Source: Sulfobacillus sp.
Lineage (GTDB): Bacteria > Bacillota > Sulfobacillia > Sulfobacillales > Sulfobacillaceae
Length of the DNA stretch: 64,000 bases
Assembly: GCA_027343695.1 (NCBI GenBank)
Contig: DAHWKJ010000099.1
Span: forward strand, 62,001-126,000
Reading direction: 5' to 3'
Each line of letters starts with the position of its first letter. Positions within the stretch are counted from its first letter, which is position 1. The notes below the pieces were generated by a model that saw only the letters and a list, made by a program, of their open reading frames with translations, ran no database searches and was not told the DNA's origin. Below are positions 53,335-62,711 of this stretch, piece after piece. Position numbers and translations under genes: made by a program.

Positions 53335-54531
53335 TCACTCCTCAAATCGAAAATACCGGCGACGTCCTACCCGGATCCAATCTCCGGGAGCAATCGTCAA
53401 CCGCTGTTCCATTGATACGCGGGCATCATTGACTACCACTGCGCCTTGTTGCAAAAACCTCCGGGCTTCTTGACGACTTTGGACTCCAGGAATGTGCGCT
53501 ACCAATTCGATTGCCGACACCTCCCATGGTACCGCTGGCAATCGAACCCCAGGCATCTCGTCCGGTATCCCGCGTTCGCTAAAGACCCGTAAAAATTGGT
53601 CTTGTGCCAACTGGGCGGTCTCTATGCCGCAAAACCGGGCAACGATGGCATACGCCAGCTCCGCCTTAATGTCGCGAGGATTCTCCTGTTGTAGTCGGCG
53701 GCCAATGGCGGTCCGGTCCCACCCAAATAGCAACTGTCCCCACCGAGCAATCAAGTCATCGGGGATCGACATAACTTTTCCATAGATGGATTCGGGAGGT
53801 TCCGTAATGCCCACATGGTTTCCCATACTTTTACTCATCTTACGAACTCCGTCGATCCCTTCTAAGAGCGGAAGGAAAATCCCCACTTCGGGCTCTAAGC
53901 CGTACGCTTCTTGGATTTGGCGCGCCGTCATAATATTGAACCGTTGGTCCGTTCCACCAAGTTCGACGTCCGCCTTTAATGCCACCGAATCGTAAGCCTG
54001 CATCAAGGGATACAACAATTCATGTAAATGAATGGTGACGTGCTCCCGAAGGCGTTTTTCAAAATCATCCCGTTCCAATATCCGGGCTAACGTCACGTGA
54101 CTCATCAACCCAATTAAATCCACTAGTTGTAGTGGCTCGAGCCACTCGCTGTTGTATCGTACTTGGAGTCGATCGGGCAATAACACCTTGTTGGCCTGCT
54201 CTATATAGGTGCGCGCAAATTCCTCCACAGCCTCTTTATCCAGTTGTTTACGTGTAGCCGCCCGATCCGTAGGATCGCCAATGCGCCCAGTCATATCGCC
54301 GATTAAGAACACCACGGTATGCCCGAACTCTTGAAACTGACGCAGTTTCTCCATCACCACGGTATGTCCTAAGTGAATATCGGGAGCCGTTGGATCGACC
54401 CCTAACTTGACGATTAAGGGCACTCCCGTGGCCGCTGACTTGACCAGTTTCTTTTCTAATAATTCCGCACTGACGACATCATCCGTACCTTCAATAAGTC
54501 GGGCGACAATCTTCGCAATATCCGACACCAT
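53335..54531 (-). CDS. tyrS: Tyrosyl-tRNA synthetase
   Basis: It charges tRNA-Tyr. The 398-aa protein has DPTAPDIHLGHTVV (HLGH at 53-56), IGDMTGRIGDPT, QRFNIMTARQIQ, KMSKSMGNHVGI near residue 235 and a C-terminal S4 domain (SRQEARRFLQQGAVVVND). No T-box lies upstream; instead a simple promoter candidate is seen. Confidence 0.96.
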   Translation of the reverse strand: MVSDIAKIVARLIEGTDDVVSAELLEKKLVKSAATGVPLIVKLGVDPTAPDIHLGHTVVMEKLRQFQEFGHTVVFLIGDMTGRIGDPTDRAATRKQLDKEAVEEFARTYIEQANKVLLPDRLQVRYNSEWLEPLQLVDLIGLMSHVTLARILERDDFEKRLREHVTIHLHELLYPLMQAYDSVALKADVELGGTDQRFNIMTARQIQEAYGLEPEVGIFLPLLEGIDGVRKMSKSMGNHVGITEPPESIYGKVMSIPDDLIARWGQLLFGWDRTAIGRRLQQENPRDIKAELAYAIVARFCGIETAQLAQDQFLRVFSERGIPDEMPGVRLPAVPWEVSAIELVAHIPGVQSRQEARRFLQQGAVVVNDARVSMEQRLTIAPGDWIRVGRRRYFRFEE

Positions 54532-54555
54532 CGGCCTCCCCTTACTACTGCGGTG

Positions 54556-54583
54556 AGTATATCATAGAGCACAAAACCGTGAA
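54556..54583 (-). promoter_or_regulatory. Candidate promoter of tyrS
   Basis: TTCACG (54583-54578) and TATACT (54561-54556) are 16 nt apart, about 25 nt upstream of the tyrS start and after the mutS2 stop. Confidence 0.5.
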
Positions 54584-54596
54584 AAGCCGTAAGCCT

Positions 54597-56954
54597 TTAG
54601 GGTTCTTCCTCTAGCCAAACCACCGTGACGCCATCTCCCCCTTCGCCTGATTGACCCAGACGATGACTGACCACGCGCGGGTCCTGTCGGAGACGCTCGC
54701 CCACCACGCGGCGCAGCACCCCAGTCCCTTTGCCATGGATGACACGAACTTGGGGCCATCCAGTTAAAACCGCGGAGTCAATAAAACGATCCACAATGTC
54801 CCATGCATCCTCGGCATTCAACCCACGCACATCGACCTCGATACTGCCCTCGCGTCGGGATTCAACAGATGACCGCATGCGCCGCGGCTTTTCCATGGGT
54901 TTGGGACTTGCCGCCTCGAGTTCCGCGAGGGGAAGCCGAATGCGTAAAGACCCCACTGCAATCAGGGCCATGCTGCCTTCGACCTGCATCACTTGGCCCA
55001 AATCGGTGAAACCTTGGATCCGTACCCAGTCCCCGGCCCTGGTCGACTTAGGCGCCACCGCTCTGCCCCTGCTTTTCAAAGGCTTCGGTAACTCTCCCTG
55101 CTGACGCCAGTGTTGCCTTAAATCCTCGATGGCACGAGCCCGTTCGACGCCTTCTTGGCGACGCACCTCTTGCATTAAACGGTCCATCTCAGCCTTAAGG
55201 ACCCCCAGTTCCCGTTGCCACATCTCGCGGGCTCCGGTCCGATCGCGCTGCTGCTGCTGTTCGAAGCGTTCGACCTCTTGCTGCCAGCGTCGACGATCCT
55301 GTTCCCATTGGACCCGTTCATGGTCCAACGCTTCGCGTGCGGACCGCAGCTCGCCTTCCAGCCGATTGACGGCCTCAATCGCCTCGTTCAAGGCCACGCC
55401 TTCCACCCGCATGAGCGACCGAGCCCGGTCGGCCAACACTTTTTCCAATCCCAAGCGTTGGGCAATATTGAGCGCCTGTGAGCTTCCCGGCTGCCCCACG
55501 ACCAGTTGGTAGGTGGGCTCTAGGGTGGCCAAATCAAAGGCCACGTGCGCGTTCACGACTTCGGGTTTTTCGAAGCCCAGTAGTTTGAGTCGGCTATAGT
55601 GGGTGGTGGCAACAACCAGTGCCTGTCGGGCCGAAAGCCTTTCCAAAATAGCCTCCGCCAGAGCCGCCCCCTCTTCAGGATCGGTACCGGCCCCTAATTC
55701 ATCGATGAGACATAGGGTGCGGGAATCCGCTGCGTCCAGCATCGGTAGAAGCCGCCGCACGTGACTGGAGAAGGTGGAAAGGTTTTGTTCTAGACTTTGT
55801 TCATCGCCAATGTCGACAAATAGCCGCGTCGTATAGGGAATCGTCGACCCGTCGGCGGCCGGAATCATCATCCCCGCCATGCCCATGGCCACCATGAGGC
55901 CGACTGTCTTGAGCGTCACGGTCTTGCCACCCGTATTGGGTCCGCTCACGATCAGAATCCTTTGGACATCCCCCAGTTCCATCGTAAAAGGAACCGGATT
56001 CGCGAGTAACGGATGTCGTCCCTGGATCAGCCGCAACACCTGAGCATCCTGGACGATGGGCACGACCGATCCGGTCTCCACTCCATAGCGCGCAATCGCC
56101 AAGACACGGTCCAACCGAGTCAATTCGTCATGGAGCCACAATAAATCCGCGTCCTGGGCCCCCACCTCGCGGGACAACGCAGTCAGGATCCGGTCGATCT
56201 CATCTTGTTCTTCCCGTTCTAATGTCACCACCATATTTTGCCGTTCCACGATACTGAGTGGCTCCACAAACACCGTTTGCCCACTCGCAGATTGGTCATG
56301 CACAATGCCCGCAACCGAATTGCGGAAGGCGTGTTTTATCGGCACCACACGTCGACCGAACCGCATGGTGACCACTGAGTCTTGCAGATAAGGCGCCCAT
56401 GTGGCTGATCGCAACAGTCCTTGCAGAATGGCGTCAATCTCACTCAGCGTTGCCCTTCGCTTCCGTCGCAGGACTCGCAAGGCCGGACTCGCATCATCTT
56501 TGACTTCGCCATCTGGGGTGAAGGTATTGTCGATCATCGTGATCAATGGAAGCGGGATGACCCACCTGCCGATTCGTTCGGCCCACCCCAAACAACCCTC
56601 AGCGGGAATCCCACGCGCCACTTCCCGTGCCTTCTTCAATGTCGTCGACAGTCGCACGAATTCTTCTGGCGATAGCATCTGACCCTTTACCGCACGTAAC
56701 GCCATGGGTCCAATCGGGCCGGCCCCTACCAAACTTATCGGATACTGTGCACTCCAATCCAACATTTCGCGCAATAGACTCTGCTCGTATACTAGGGTAT
56801 CCCAATGGTCGATCCATGGAAGTTGACGGATCGCATCCCGGCCCATGGACGTATCGGCAAACCGACTGGCCGAAGCCAGAACGCTAGGCCATTCTATGGC
56901 GGACAACCCTTCTACCCCAAGATTCAGGAGCAGATTAGGCGAGCCGTCACTCAT
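54597..56954 (-). CDS. mutS2: MutS2 family ATPase/endonuclease
   Basis: MutS2 proteins act in recombination control and in ribosome collision rescue in Bacillota. The 785-aa protein has a MutS core and clamp region (1-300). The ATPase has Walker A VSGPNTGGKTVTLKT near 335, LCLIDELGAGTDPEEGAAL (Walker B) and VVATTHYSRLKLLG. A long coiled coil spans about 515-620, followed by a KOW-like linker. The C-terminal Smr domain has VDVRGLNAEDAWD and VRVIHGKGTGVLR. ATG at 56954 is preceded by AGAGGGAGGGGC. Confidence 0.94.
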   Translation of the reverse strand: MSDGSPNLLLNLGVEGLSAIEWPSVLASASRFADTSMGRDAIRQLPWIDHWDTLVYEQSLLREMLDWSAQYPISLVGAGPIGPMALRAVKGQMLSPEEFVRLSTTLKKAREVARGIPAEGCLGWAERIGRWVIPLPLITMIDNTFTPDGEVKDDASPALRVLRRKRRATLSEIDAILQGLLRSATWAPYLQDSVVTMRFGRRVVPIKHAFRNSVAGIVHDQSASGQTVFVEPLSIVERQNMVVTLEREEQDEIDRILTALSREVGAQDADLLWLHDELTRLDRVLAIARYGVETGSVVPIVQDAQVLRLIQGRHPLLANPVPFTMELGDVQRILIVSGPNTGGKTVTLKTVGLMVAMGMAGMMIPAADGSTIPYTTRLFVDIGDEQSLEQNLSTFSSHVRRLLPMLDAADSRTLCLIDELGAGTDPEEGAALAEAILERLSARQALVVATTHYSRLKLLGFEKPEVVNAHVAFDLATLEPTYQLVVGQPGSSQALNIAQRLGLEKVLADRARSLMRVEGVALNEAIEAVNRLEGELRSAREALDHERVQWEQDRRRWQQEVERFEQQQQRDRTGAREMWQRELGVLKAEMDRLMQEVRRQEGVERARAIEDLRQHWRQQGELPKPLKSRGRAVAPKSTRAGDWVRIQGFTDLGQVMQVEGSMALIAVGSLRIRLPLAELEAASPKPMEKPRRMRSSVESRREGSIEVDVRGLNAEDAWDIVDRFIDSAVLTGWPQVRVIHGKGTGVLRRVVGERLRQDPRVVSHRLGQSGEGGDGVTVVWLEEEP

Positions 56955-57132
56955 GTGATTTGCCCCTCCCTCTTCTAACCATGATTAAGACTCCCCGAAG
57001 CAGCGCCAGCGGAGGCCATCCGCCGCACACAGAGAACTGGCGCCACCATCCTAAGGTAGCGCCTAGAGCCTGCTGCCGCAAGAAGTCCCTTGATGAGGAA
57101 GCAAGCGTATCGTGCCTACTGCCTCCATCCAT
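56947..57132 (-). CDS. Uncertain 61-codon ORF upstream of mutS2
   Basis: An open frame from ATG 57132 overlaps the mutS2 start by 8 nt (ATGAGTGA). The product is basic and Trp-rich (ALGATLGWWRQFSVCGGWP) and matches no family I know. The Shine-Dalgarno site is weak. cvpA and polX occupy this place in Bacillus but there is no similarity to them. It may be a coupling ORF or not coding. The 266-nt gap between zapA and mutS2 holds nothing else clear. Confidence 0.25.
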   Translation of the reverse strand: MDGGSRHDTLASSSRDFLRQQALGATLGWWRQFSVCGGWPPLALLRGVLIMVRRGRGKSHE

Positions 57133-57220
57133 ATCCTAACAGAAAGTCTGCCGTCACCAAACCCGCAGAGGTTGCCCAAGAGACCGAGTCGACCGATTAG
57201 CCGCACCTGGCCGGGATTAC

Positions 57221-57490
57221 TTATTTAGCGTCACGACGCCGCCACTTTTGCTGCATAGTTTGTACTAGCTCATCGCGTTCAGCTTGCAAACGAAAAATTT
57301 CTTCGGTCAGGTTCATAGCCGTGACCACCGCGAGTCGCAAGGGGCTCACTCGAGGGTTTTTGGCAGCCAAGACGCGCATCCGATTATCTACATGGTGCGC
57401 CAACGCCTCGACAACTTCTTCGGGCAAATCACCCTTCAGTTGATACTCTTCCCCATAAACGACCACGGACGTACGCACCGGCTCATCCAC
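57221..57490 (-). CDS. zapA: ZapA cell division protein
   Basis: ZapA crosslinks FtsZ filaments. The 89-aa protein has VVVYGEEYQLKGDLPEEVVE (globular part) and ALAHHVDNRMRVLAAKNPRV. It ends in a coiled coil (TEEIFRLQAERDELVQTMQQ). The GTG at 57490 is preceded by GGGGGAGGG. A perfect TATAAT and a Spo0A-box-like palindrome lie upstream. Confidence 0.93.
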   Translation of the reverse strand: MDEPVRTSVVVYGEEYQLKGDLPEEVVEALAHHVDNRMRVLAAKNPRVSPLRLAVVTAMNLTEEIFRLQAERDELVQTMQQKWRRRDAK

Positions 57491-57509
57491 CGCAATCCCT
57501 CCCCCTCGT

Positions 57510-57543
57510 ATTATATAGTCTAATTCTCGACATCCCTGTCGAA
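57510..57543 (-). promoter_or_regulatory. zapA promoter with Spo0A-box-like palindrome
   Basis: A perfect -10 TATAAT lies at 57515-57510. The -35 region holds an inverted pair: on the plus strand CTCGACA (57526-57532), 4 nt, then TGTCGAA (57537-57543). TGTCGAA is the exact core of the 0A box bound by Spo0A; the other arm matches 6 of 7. No sigma-A -35 is evident. Regulation by Spo0A is inference. Confidence 0.5.
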
Positions 57544-57574
57544 ATCCTGCAGATTTTTCCCCCCGGTGAAATTT

Positions 57575-59920
57575 TTACTGCCCTCGCAGGGAAACGCCTT
57601 GCTGTTTTAAGGCATCCACTACTTGGCGCACTTCTTGGTCAACCTCGACATCGGTCAGCGTTCGGGTCATGGATTGGAATATCAATCGAATCGTCACCGA
57701 TTTGCCAAAATCCCCGGCAAACACATCAATGAGGCGCATTTTTTGGAGATGGAGAGCCCCACTCTGGCTGACCGTCTTTATGATCGCCTGATAACTTAGG
57801 TTCGGACCCATCAAAGACAAGTCCCGAGACACATCGGGATAACGCGACGGTGCCAAGATAACCCCGCCTCTAGCTGGTGCACTGGGCACAATGGGAGACA
57901 GACTGATAACGCCGATACGTTTGGCGTGAAACTTCAGGCTCGCCAAGCGCGGACGAATTTCCCCAAGATATCCCACCAGTAAGTCCGAGGCATTGTATAA
58001 TGCCACGGAGCGGCCGGGATGCATGAAGCCCGGTATGGGACCCGAGGGATCTTCATGCAAGCCCAAATTCAACTGCCGATTGACCCATTCCAAGGCGCCC
58101 TTCAACCGGAAAATGCCAACATCAGCCGCCGGGGGATACTGCATGGCCACCTCCAGAACCTCGGCGACCGCCAGAGCCATCGGCTCAACGGGCAATCCAT
58201 TGCGCTGATGGTAAACCGGCGCCAACTCAAAAATAGACACCGGCTGTTCTCGACGCCCGCGGTTGTATGCTAGCACTTCAAGGACGTTCGGGAGCAAGTC
58301 CCGGCGTAGCTCGGATTCCTCTTCGCGTAGGGGATTGGTCACCACCACCGGAGTCCCCTCAAAGCCTAATCCAAGAACGTCCCGGGAGCGATCCCAAAAA
58401 GGTCGGGTAACCACTTCCCAATACCCTAATGCCGCCCACTTATCCCGAAGGTTTTCGTGGAAGCTCACCTCGCTATCCCGGGAACCGGGTCGTGTCGGGG
58501 TAGACGGGAGTGTCGCCCCAATTTGGTCAAATCCGCGGAGCCGGGCCACTTCCTCGCTCAAATCTTCGGTCGCCATCACGTCGTGACGATCCCAGGGAAT
58601 TACCACAGAACGGTCTCGCACCTCAAACCGTAAGCGGCCAAGTCCTTCCTGAATTTGTTGATCAGACCACGAAACGCCCAAAATCTGCCGGATTCGTTCG
58701 GGCTCGAACGCAATTTCTCGTCGGTTCGGCACCTTTCCCTGAAGAGTGCTGCGCTCGAGGCGAGTCGCGAGTCCCGAGACCTCCCTCAGTAGCCCAAGTG
58801 TGGCGTCGGCCGCAACCACAACCATACTCGGATCCGCGCCCTTACCATAGTGTTGGGCAGCATCCGATACGATTCGATGCCGACGAGCACTCTTAAAAAT
58901 TCCCGCCGCACTGAAATAGGCTGACTCTAAAAACACGTGTCGAGTGGTTGGCCTAACGCTCGCGCGATCTCCTCCCATGATGCCCGCAAGTGCAATGGGT
59001 CCTTTCTGATCCGCTATCACCAAATCTTCCGGAGTGAGTGTACATAAACTCCCGTCGAGCAAAGTCATGTTTTCTCCATCGGTCGCCCGACGTACCTCAA
59101 TCGGCAACACCACGGCATCGGCATCGAACGCATGGAGTGGCTGGCCGATATCCCAAAGAACAAAATTCGTAATATCGACTACCGGGTGAATCAAACGGAT
59201 TCCGATGCTTCGCAACAATACCTGCATCCAAAGCGGTGTGGTCCCATCACCCTCCAAACGCAACTCGGTCAAGCCATACACGGGGCACCCCATTGGGTCG
59301 ACGATACCGACCAAGTTTCCGTCGGTTCCGTATCGAAATTCCCTACTGGGATCTCGAAACTGCAGGCCCAAGACGGCCGCAACCTCTCTCGCAATGCCTA
59401 GCACACTCTGGTCGAACACCGCGAGATTGGGCGTGAGTTCCAATTCGTAAAGAGTGTCGACACCGCCGATTGCTTCGAGAAACGTCGTGCCTACGGGACG
59501 GTCTCCTCGATACACCCAAAGATCCCCACCTGCCTCTTGAAAGCCTAATTCGCTCGCCGAAAGCAACATGCCTGGTGAGGGAATTCCTCGCATATTCACA
59601 GTATCCAAGATTCTTCCATCGGGTAATTGCGTACCTGGTGGAGCGTACCAGACATACTCACCAACCATGCCGTTAGATGCCCCCGTCACCACGTCGGTCA
59701 TCGTGCCAGCTCGACCTTCGACCGTGACCACGGACAGATGATCCGCATTCGGGTGAGCCACCCGGGCAACCACGCGCACCAGCTCCACTGCAGCAAAGTC
59801 CTGTCCCCATGATTCTTTGGCTGAAACTTCAATCCCCATTTGGATCAGAATAGACTCAATAACATATGGCTCTGGCACGTCCGGAAGATGGCGAGTAAGC
59901 CAACGATGGCTGAGTTTCAT
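57575..59920 (-). CDS. pheT: Phenylalanyl-tRNA synthetase beta subunit
   Basis: The beta chain of the (alpha-beta)2 enzyme. The 781-aa protein has the B1-B8 layout. An EMAP/OB-like tRNA-binding region lies near 40-150 (HPNADHLSVVTVEG, GIPSPGMLLSASELG). The B3/4 editing region follows near 200-370, then B5 with EPERIRQILGV and the catalytic-like core with FELAPVY. The C-terminal anticodon-binding FDX domain has ILAPSRYPDVSRDLSLMGP. It overlaps pheS by 4 nt. Confidence 0.96.
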   Translation of the reverse strand: MKLSHRWLTRHLPDVPEPYVIESILIQMGIEVSAKESWGQDFAAVELVRVVARVAHPNADHLSVVTVEGRAGTMTDVVTGASNGMVGEYVWYAPPGTQLPDGRILDTVNMRGIPSPGMLLSASELGFQEAGGDLWVYRGDRPVGTTFLEAIGGVDTLYELELTPNLAVFDQSVLGIAREVAAVLGLQFRDPSREFRYGTDGNLVGIVDPMGCPVYGLTELRLEGDGTTPLWMQVLLRSIGIRLIHPVVDITNFVLWDIGQPLHAFDADAVVLPIEVRRATDGENMTLLDGSLCTLTPEDLVIADQKGPIALAGIMGGDRASVRPTTRHVFLESAYFSAAGIFKSARRHRIVSDAAQHYGKGADPSMVVVAADATLGLLREVSGLATRLERSTLQGKVPNRREIAFEPERIRQILGVSWSDQQIQEGLGRLRFEVRDRSVVIPWDRHDVMATEDLSEEVARLRGFDQIGATLPSTPTRPGSRDSEVSFHENLRDKWAALGYWEVVTRPFWDRSRDVLGLGFEGTPVVVTNPLREEESELRRDLLPNVLEVLAYNRGRREQPVSIFELAPVYHQRNGLPVEPMALAVAEVLEVAMQYPPAADVGIFRLKGALEWVNRQLNLGLHEDPSGPIPGFMHPGRSVALYNASDLLVGYLGEIRPRLASLKFHAKRIGVISLSPIVPSAPARGGVILAPSRYPDVSRDLSLMGPNLSYQAIIKTVSQSGALHLQKMRLIDVFAGDFGKSVTIRLIFQSMTRTLTDVEVDQEVRQVVDALKQQGVSLRGQ

Positions 59921-60969
59921 AGCGCGGGCCTCCCTGTGTAACGACTAAAACGGCTCAAAAACTCCAGATCGTTCTGATATAAGAGGCGCAAATCGTCCAA
60001 CTCGAAGATCCGCATAGCAAGCCGCTCTATTCCAAGTCCAAACGCAAACCCCGTAACCTGTTTGGGGTCGTATCCGCCATTACGAAGCACGACTGGATGG
60101 ACCATCCCGGATCCCAGAATTTCGACCCAACCAGTGCCCTTGCAAACCCGGCAACCCGTTCCATTACAAGCGGCACAGGTGACATCTACTTCCATCGATG
60201 GCTCGGTAAACGGAAAATATGATGGACGAAACCGGGTACGGATGTCGCTACCCAGTAGGTCTTTGGTCATGGCCAATAAGGTGCCCTGTAAATCAGCTAG
60301 GCTAATCTTGTGGTCTACTACGAGCCCCTCAATTTGATGGAACATCGGGGTGTGAGTCGGATCATCATCACGGCGATAGACACGACCCGGTGCAATGATC
60401 TTCACCGGCAGTTGACCGGCCGCCGCTTGCATACCCCGAATTTGAACCGGGGAGGTGTGGGTTCTCAGCACCAGGTTCGGGATATCCACAAAAAAAGAAT
60501 CTTGCATGTCGCGCGCCGGATGATTCGGGGGAATGTTTAAAGCTTCAAAGTTATACCATTCGCTTTCCACTTCGGGTCCATAGCTCAATGTAAATCCCAT
60601 TCTGAGAAAAACATCCTCCACCAGCCGGCGCACCCGAGTTAAGGGGTGTAGCAGCGCTACGGCGGGCTCTATCCCGGGGATCGTCATATCTAGCCGTTCT
60701 TGTTCCAACTGGAGGATTTCCTCTTGGTTTTGCAGACGAGCCAATGCGTCGTCAATCATGGTCTCAATGGCCAGACGCACGCTATTCCACTGTTGCCCCG
60801 CCTGCCGGCGCTCTTCAACCGGGAGCAGAGCCACCCCTTTGAGGCGCGCCGTAATAATCCCCTTACGACCGAGCCAAGCATTCCGAATTTCCTGGACCTG
60901 CAAAACGGTCGAGGCGTCTTGCAATTGCTCGCCTAGTTCCCTTAATTCGTCCGCGTTGTCTTCACCCAT
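59917..60969 (-). CDS. pheS: Phenylalanyl-tRNA synthetase alpha subunit
   Basis: The catalytic chain. The 350-aa protein has an N-terminal coiled coil (about 1-85), then class II motifs: GFTLSYGPEVESEWYNFEAL, LRTHTSPVQIRGM, KIIAPGRVYRRDDDPTHTPM (motif 2) and GFAFGLGIERLAMR (motif 3). A C-x-x-C pair near 275 (CAACNGTGCRVCKGTGW) is common in the family. ATG at 60969 is preceded by AGGAGGATAGTCA. Confidence 0.96.
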   Translation of the reverse strand: MGEDNADELRELGEQLQDASTVLQVQEIRNAWLGRKGIITARLKGVALLPVEERRQAGQQWNSVRLAIETMIDDALARLQNQEEILQLEQERLDMTIPGIEPAVALLHPLTRVRRLVEDVFLRMGFTLSYGPEVESEWYNFEALNIPPNHPARDMQDSFFVDIPNLVLRTHTSPVQIRGMQAAAGQLPVKIIAPGRVYRRDDDPTHTPMFHQIEGLVVDHKISLADLQGTLLAMTKDLLGSDIRTRFRPSYFPFTEPSMEVDVTCAACNGTGCRVCKGTGWVEILGSGMVHPVVLRNGGYDPKQVTGFAFGLGIERLAMRIFELDDLRLLYQNDLEFLSRFSRYTGRPAL

Positions 60970-61008
60970 TGACTATCCTCCTATCACTGCACACACGCCA
61001 ATACAAAT

Positions 61009-61275
61009 AAAAAACGCCCTCCCACTAAAGGGCGAGACGTCTCGCGGTACCACCTTCATTCGAATGCCGCATGGCATTCCTCTTTACAGAGCAATAACGG
61101 CGCCAACCGGCAATCCCTACGCCCTTCCGTCCTTGTGCCGTGAAGGATTCAGAATCACGCTCCCTAGGGAACCTTCGCCACCTACCACGACGGGTTTTCA
61201 GCAGCCCCGTTCTCTGTCACGAGATAGTATGGGTACTTTCCTAGATCATCACTTTGACCCACTCATTAACTTATC
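61009..61275 (-). promoter_or_regulatory. T-box riboswitch leader of pheST
   Basis: The T-box AAGGTGGTACCGCG is at 61056-61043. A terminator follows (CGCCCTTTAGTGGGAGGGCG plus six T, 61034-61009). In stem I the 3' strand reads GGTTCCCTAGG, and TTC (61171-61169), a Phe codon, lies next to the paired CCTAG. The leader begins after TATAAT at 61285-61280. Confidence 0.9.
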
Positions 61276-61279
61276 GCCG

Positions 61280-61285
61280 ATTATA
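61280..61285 (-). promoter_or_regulatory. -10 element of the pheST transcript
   Basis: A perfect TATAAT over the stop region of the rRNA methyltransferase gene, about 110 nt before the specifier region. The -35 is weak (TTCCAA at 16 nt). Confidence 0.5.
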
Positions 61286-62114
61286 CTACATCTAACGGCA
61301 CTTGGAAAATTCCTGCTCGCCGTCTTTCCGACACCGCATGAAATAAAATTATCGAGCCCGCGACGGCGACGTTCAACGAGTCAGCCGTAGGCGCCATCGG
61401 AATGTTCACACCCTCCCCATGCTCCGTAGCCCAGCGCAACCCATTACCCTCGTTGCCCAACACGATGATGACAGATTGGGTCCAAGACACCGCGTCGTAT
61501 GCGTGATGACCCGATACATCGGTGGTCCTCAGGGTCATCCCCTGCTCTACCGCCCGCTCCACCCAATCGTCCGGAAGGTGAAATATCGGCAACCGGAATA
61601 CACTTCCGGCAGAAGCCCGTAAGGTTTTCGGGTTAAACACTTCGACCGTTCCTCGGGTAACGCCCAGCGCATGTGCCCCAGCCGCCTGGGCCGAGCGGAT
61701 CAAAGTGCCAAGGTTGCCGGGATCTTGAACGGACTCGGCGACCACAAAGAGTGCCGGACCCACCGTCTCCGGAAAATAGTCTTGGTGCGGGAGTGACCAA
61801 TCTACCACCGCCAGAATACCCTGGGAGGTCTCGACCCCAGAAACGCTGTCCAAAAGTCGGTCGGTCACGTACAGCATCCGCACAGATTGGGCTTGCAGAC
61901 GTGCGATCACACTCTTGTTACGAGGGTCTGCCATGAATCGCGAACTATATACAACATAGCGAAAAGAGGCCCCTGAGGAGAGGGCCTCTTCCACAATACG
62001 GCGCCCCTCCACAACGGCCTGCCGACTCCGTTCGCGGAATTGCCGCGAAGAAAGCAGGTGGGCTACCGTCCGAATCATTTTGTTATCTGAAGTGTCTAAT
62101 GGATGCAGAATCAC
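61281..62114 (-). CDS. SpoU-family RNA 2'-O-methyltransferase (RlmB/TsnR-like)
   Basis: A SPOUT methyltransferase for ribose methylation of rRNA. The 277-aa protein has an N-terminal substrate-binding domain (about 10-110). The catalytic SpoU domain has motif 1 QDPGNLGTLIRSAQAAGA, motif 2 IIVLGNEGNGL and motif 3 IPMAPTADSLNVAVAGSIIL, which form the knotted SAM site. It starts 9 nt after rplT, so it extends the IF3-L35-L20 operon, as is common in Bacillota. The target base is not known. Confidence 0.9.
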   Translation of the reverse strand: MILHPLDTSDNKMIRTVAHLLSSRQFRERSRQAVVEGRRIVEEALSSGASFRYVVYSSRFMADPRNKSVIARLQAQSVRMLYVTDRLLDSVSGVETSQGILAVVDWSLPHQDYFPETVGPALFVVAESVQDPGNLGTLIRSAQAAGAHALGVTRGTVEVFNPKTLRASAGSVFRLPIFHLPDDWVERAVEQGMTLRTTDVSGHHAYDAVSWTQSVIIVLGNEGNGLRWATEHGEGVNIPMAPTADSLNVAVAGSIILFHAVSERRRAGIFQVPLDVV

Positions 62115-62123
62115 CGAGATCCC

Positions 62124-62477
62124 CTACAGATTTTCTTTGGCTTTGGCCACCAGTGCCTTAAAACTGTCCATGTCGCGCACCGCAAGGTCCGCGAGAACCT
62201 TCCGATCTAGACCAATCCCTGCTAGCTTTAAGCCATTCATAAATCGACTATAGGACAATCCGTTCAATCGTGCTGCAGCATTAATACGAGTAATCCACAA
62301 TCGCCGAAAGTCTCCCTTACGCTTGCGACGATGTTGGTACGCATACCACAAACTATGCATAACCGCTTCATTTGCAGGGCGAAATTGCCGAGACCGGGCT
62401 CCGCGATACCCGCGAGCCATTTTGAGAATCTTTTTGTGTCGGCGATGGCGGACCATACCGTTCTTCACTCGAGCCAT
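62124..62477 (-). CDS. rplT: 50S ribosomal protein L20
   Basis: The 117-aa product starts [20 protein letters not shown] and continues [12 protein letters not shown]-like ([19 protein letters not shown]), with [21 protein letters not shown]20 is an early assembly protein and also the repressor of its own operon through the leader RNA. Length is standard. Confidence 0.97.
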   Translation of the reverse strand: MARVKNGMVRHRRHKKILKMARGYRGARSRQFRPANEAVMHSLWYAYQHRRKRKGDFRRLWITRINAAARLNGLSYSRFMNGLKLAGIGLDRKVLADLAVRDMDSFKALVAKAKENL

Positions 62478-62509
62478 GAGCTTATCCCTCCAAGTACTAA
62501 ATCAATGCC

Positions 62510-62707
62510 CTAGCCGTATGGCAGGAGCCGTTTCGTTCGATGCTGGTCTGCCTTCGACAACACGTCCGCATTACGCAACCGACGTCGCCGTGTGGCGGAT
62601 TTGTGCTCCAGCATGTGGTTTTTTCCGGCGCGATGGCGCTTGCCTAGTCCCGAGCTGGTCAATTTGATCCGTTTCCGAGCTCCGCGATGCGTCTTCATTT
62701 TTGGCAT
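62510..62707 (-). CDS. rpmI: 50S ribosomal protein L35
   Basis: The 65-aa product reads [19 protein letters not shown] and continues [20 protein letters not shown], the standard L35 sequence. It lies between infC and rplT. Confidence 0.97.
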   Translation of the reverse strand: MPKMKTHRGARKRIKLTSSGLGKRHRAGKNHMLEHKSATRRRRLRNADVLSKADQHRTKRLLPYG

Positions 62708-62711
62708 GATG

